From NCBI RefSeq assembly GCF_905196875.1, contig NZ_CAJJWO010000046.1, positions 1 through 41,406 of the forward strand: a DNA stretch of 41,406 nt, read 5' to 3'. A model generated the notes under the pieces. That model was given only the letters and a program-made list of their open reading frames with translations, made no database searches and had not been told where the DNA came from. This document shows, piece by piece, positions 41,398 through 41,406 of the stretch. The position numbers and the translations under genes are program-made. Origin of the DNA: an uncultured Parabacteroides sp. (GTDB lineage Bacteria > Bacteroidota > Bacteroidia > Bacteroidales > Tannerellaceae). Positions within the stretch are counted from its first letter, which is position 1. Every line of letters starts with the position of its first letter.

Positions 41398-41406
41398 ATG
41401 AACGAA
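41398..41406 (+). CDS. Possible start of a further gene, cut by the window
   Basis: ATG AAC GAA is preceded by an A-rich stretch as at many Bacteroidales starts. Only three codons are visible, so nothing can be said about the product, and the start itself is uncertain. Confidence 0.25.

Overview
The window is chromosomal DNA from a member of the Bacteroidales, most likely Parabacteroides or a close relative. The grounds are protein families typical of that group (single-chain GcvP, FtsX/MacB permease clusters, DUF4153, DUF4250, BT4734-type VapE, a Bacteroidales-style 568-residue acyl-CoA dehydrogenase with Etf), weak Shine-Dalgarno sequences, and repeated promoters of the Bacteroidota form TTG - about 19 bp - TAnnTTTG. 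The genus is an inference. No rRNA, tRNA, CRISPR array or cas gene was seen.

Layout. 1-2949: the end of one and two complete FtsX-type ABC permeases. 3044-7179 (minus): rmuC, a YfcC-type carrier, a DgkA-type lipid kinase, a 58-residue DUF4250 protein and a PAP2 phosphatase. 7339-9366 (plus): thiol peroxidase, then a Mef-like MFS exporter preceded by a 14-codon leader peptide and an attenuator-like leader. 9314-10930 (minus): secreted arylsulfatase. 11098-15699: an ABC ATPase and 780-residue permease, divergent from a compact two-component system whose regulator lacks the AAA+ domain; twin 17-bp palindromes lie between them. 15768-18705: an HU-like protein behind four 22-bp iterons, then a VapE-type primase/helicase gene bracketed by 27-bp inverted repeats. 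18818-20661: MATE exporter and a REP-associated (RAYT) transposase with GTAG-hairpin REPs, one of them inside its own coding sequence. 20756-24399 (minus): etfB-etfA-acyl-CoA dehydrogenase behind a promoter with a palindromic operator. 24554-25942: POT-like transporter. 26055-32167 (minus): a tight run DUF3298 lipoprotein, rsmG, MBL hydrolase, gcvP and GHL10 lipoprotein. 32168-33498: an A+T-rich gap with a probable small RNA and an orphan protein. 33499-37230: a glycine betaine/proline-type ABC importer (opuA/proVWX) overlapping a secreted SGNH hydrolase. 37397-41185: ferritin, DUF4153 membrane protein, and a sugar mutarotase with a FucP-type symporter.

The best candidates for something little described are: (a) the leader-peptide attenuator in front of the Mef-like exporter; (b) the iteron-HU / inverted-repeat-bracketed VapE unit; (c) the reduced REC-Fis two-component system with its tandem operators; (d) a structured RNA of about 270 nt at 32500-32771; and (e) the RAYT that carries its own REP as codons.
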